A stretch of DNA of 64,000 bases from Ochotona curzoniae (lineage: Eukaryota; Chordata; Mammalia; Lagomorpha; Ochotonidae), in NCBI RefSeq assembly GCF_017591425.1, contig NW_024464918.1, forward strand, positions 24,456,001 to 24,520,000, given 5' to 3'. The number at the start of each line of letters is the position of its first letter. Within the stretch, counting starts at the first letter, position 1. Shown piece after piece: positions 63,684-64,000 of the stretch. The notes under the pieces are model-generated. The model was given only the letters and a program-made list of their open reading frames with translations, was not told where the DNA came from and did no database searches. The translations under genes were made by a program, and so were the position numbers.

Positions 63684-64000
63684 GAATTATTTACTTTCAT
63701 TGGAAAAGCAGATTTACAGAGAGAAGAGACGGAAAGAAGCATTTTTCATCAGCTGGTTCACTCCCAAAAGGATCCGAACAACCAGAGCTGAGCCAATCAG
63801 AAACCAGGTGCTAAGAGACTCACGCAGGTCTCCCACAAGGGCACAGGGTCCCAAAGACTTGGGACACCCTCTACTGCTTTCTCAGGAAATAAGTAGGGAG
63901 CTGTATAAGAAGTGGCGTAACTAGGACATGAACCAGTGCCCATATGGGATGCTGGCTCTTGGAGGTGAAGGATTAGCCAGTTGAGTCATTGCACTGGCCC
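63684..64000 (-). mobile_element. C-SINE, minus strand, reaching the window end
   Basis: Body, tRNA head complement (accagtgcccatatgggat) and terminal cactggccc are all visible, so the copy is close to full length. Moderately diverged. Confidence 0.88.

Overview
This is mammalian nuclear DNA from a lagomorph, most likely a pika (Ochotona). The main clue is about 25 copies or fragments of the lagomorph tRNA-derived C-SINE. The youngest copies have the head I associate with pika (gggcccggcgcggtgg), not the rabbit version. Ancient mammalian repeats (MIR, L2, MER20), L1 remnants, (CA)n/(TG)n microsatellites and one spliced-gene exon agree with this. There is no operon-like layout, and almost all short open frames here are chance ORFs or translated SINEs.

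The one protein-coding gene I can name is KCTD16, on the minus strand. Its last coding exon is 42446-42897, with a clean splice acceptor at 42898-42899 and a TAG stop at 42446-42448. KCTD16 is an auxiliary subunit of GABA-B receptors. Everything above 42898 would then be the long intron that separates this exon from the exon holding the T1 and H1 domains. Everything below 42446 is 3' UTR followed by intergenic DNA.

Region by region: 1-9700 is intergenic DNA with old SINEs and one young SINE (8488). 9735-11343 is a 1.6-kb G-rich retrotransposed insert with an A-rich tail and target-site duplications. 11.4-25 kb is sparse, with MIR, old SINEs, an AT-rich duplicated microsatellite and possible conserved regulatory elements. 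25.6-26.4 kb is CpG-rich and looks like a promoter: an ETS site, a perfect TCTCGCGAGA site, and a minus-strand ATG followed by a perfect GTAAGT donor. It could be the first exon of a gene I do not recognise. Just beside it, at 26610-26645, is a precise 5' half of tRNA-Gly(TCC) flanked by a 14-bp direct repeat, which is the most striking object in the window. 28.9-42 kb holds young SINEs, L1 3'-end debris, a MER20 and the KCTD16 3' flank. 42.9-64 kb is KCTD16 intron with many SINEs, an L2, an L1 ORF1 remnant and candidate conserved elements.

The genes do not form a visible pathway. The window is the 3' end of one neuronal gene plus a possible unknown CpG-island promoter about 16 kb beyond it. 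All family assignments come from reading the sequence; no search was run.
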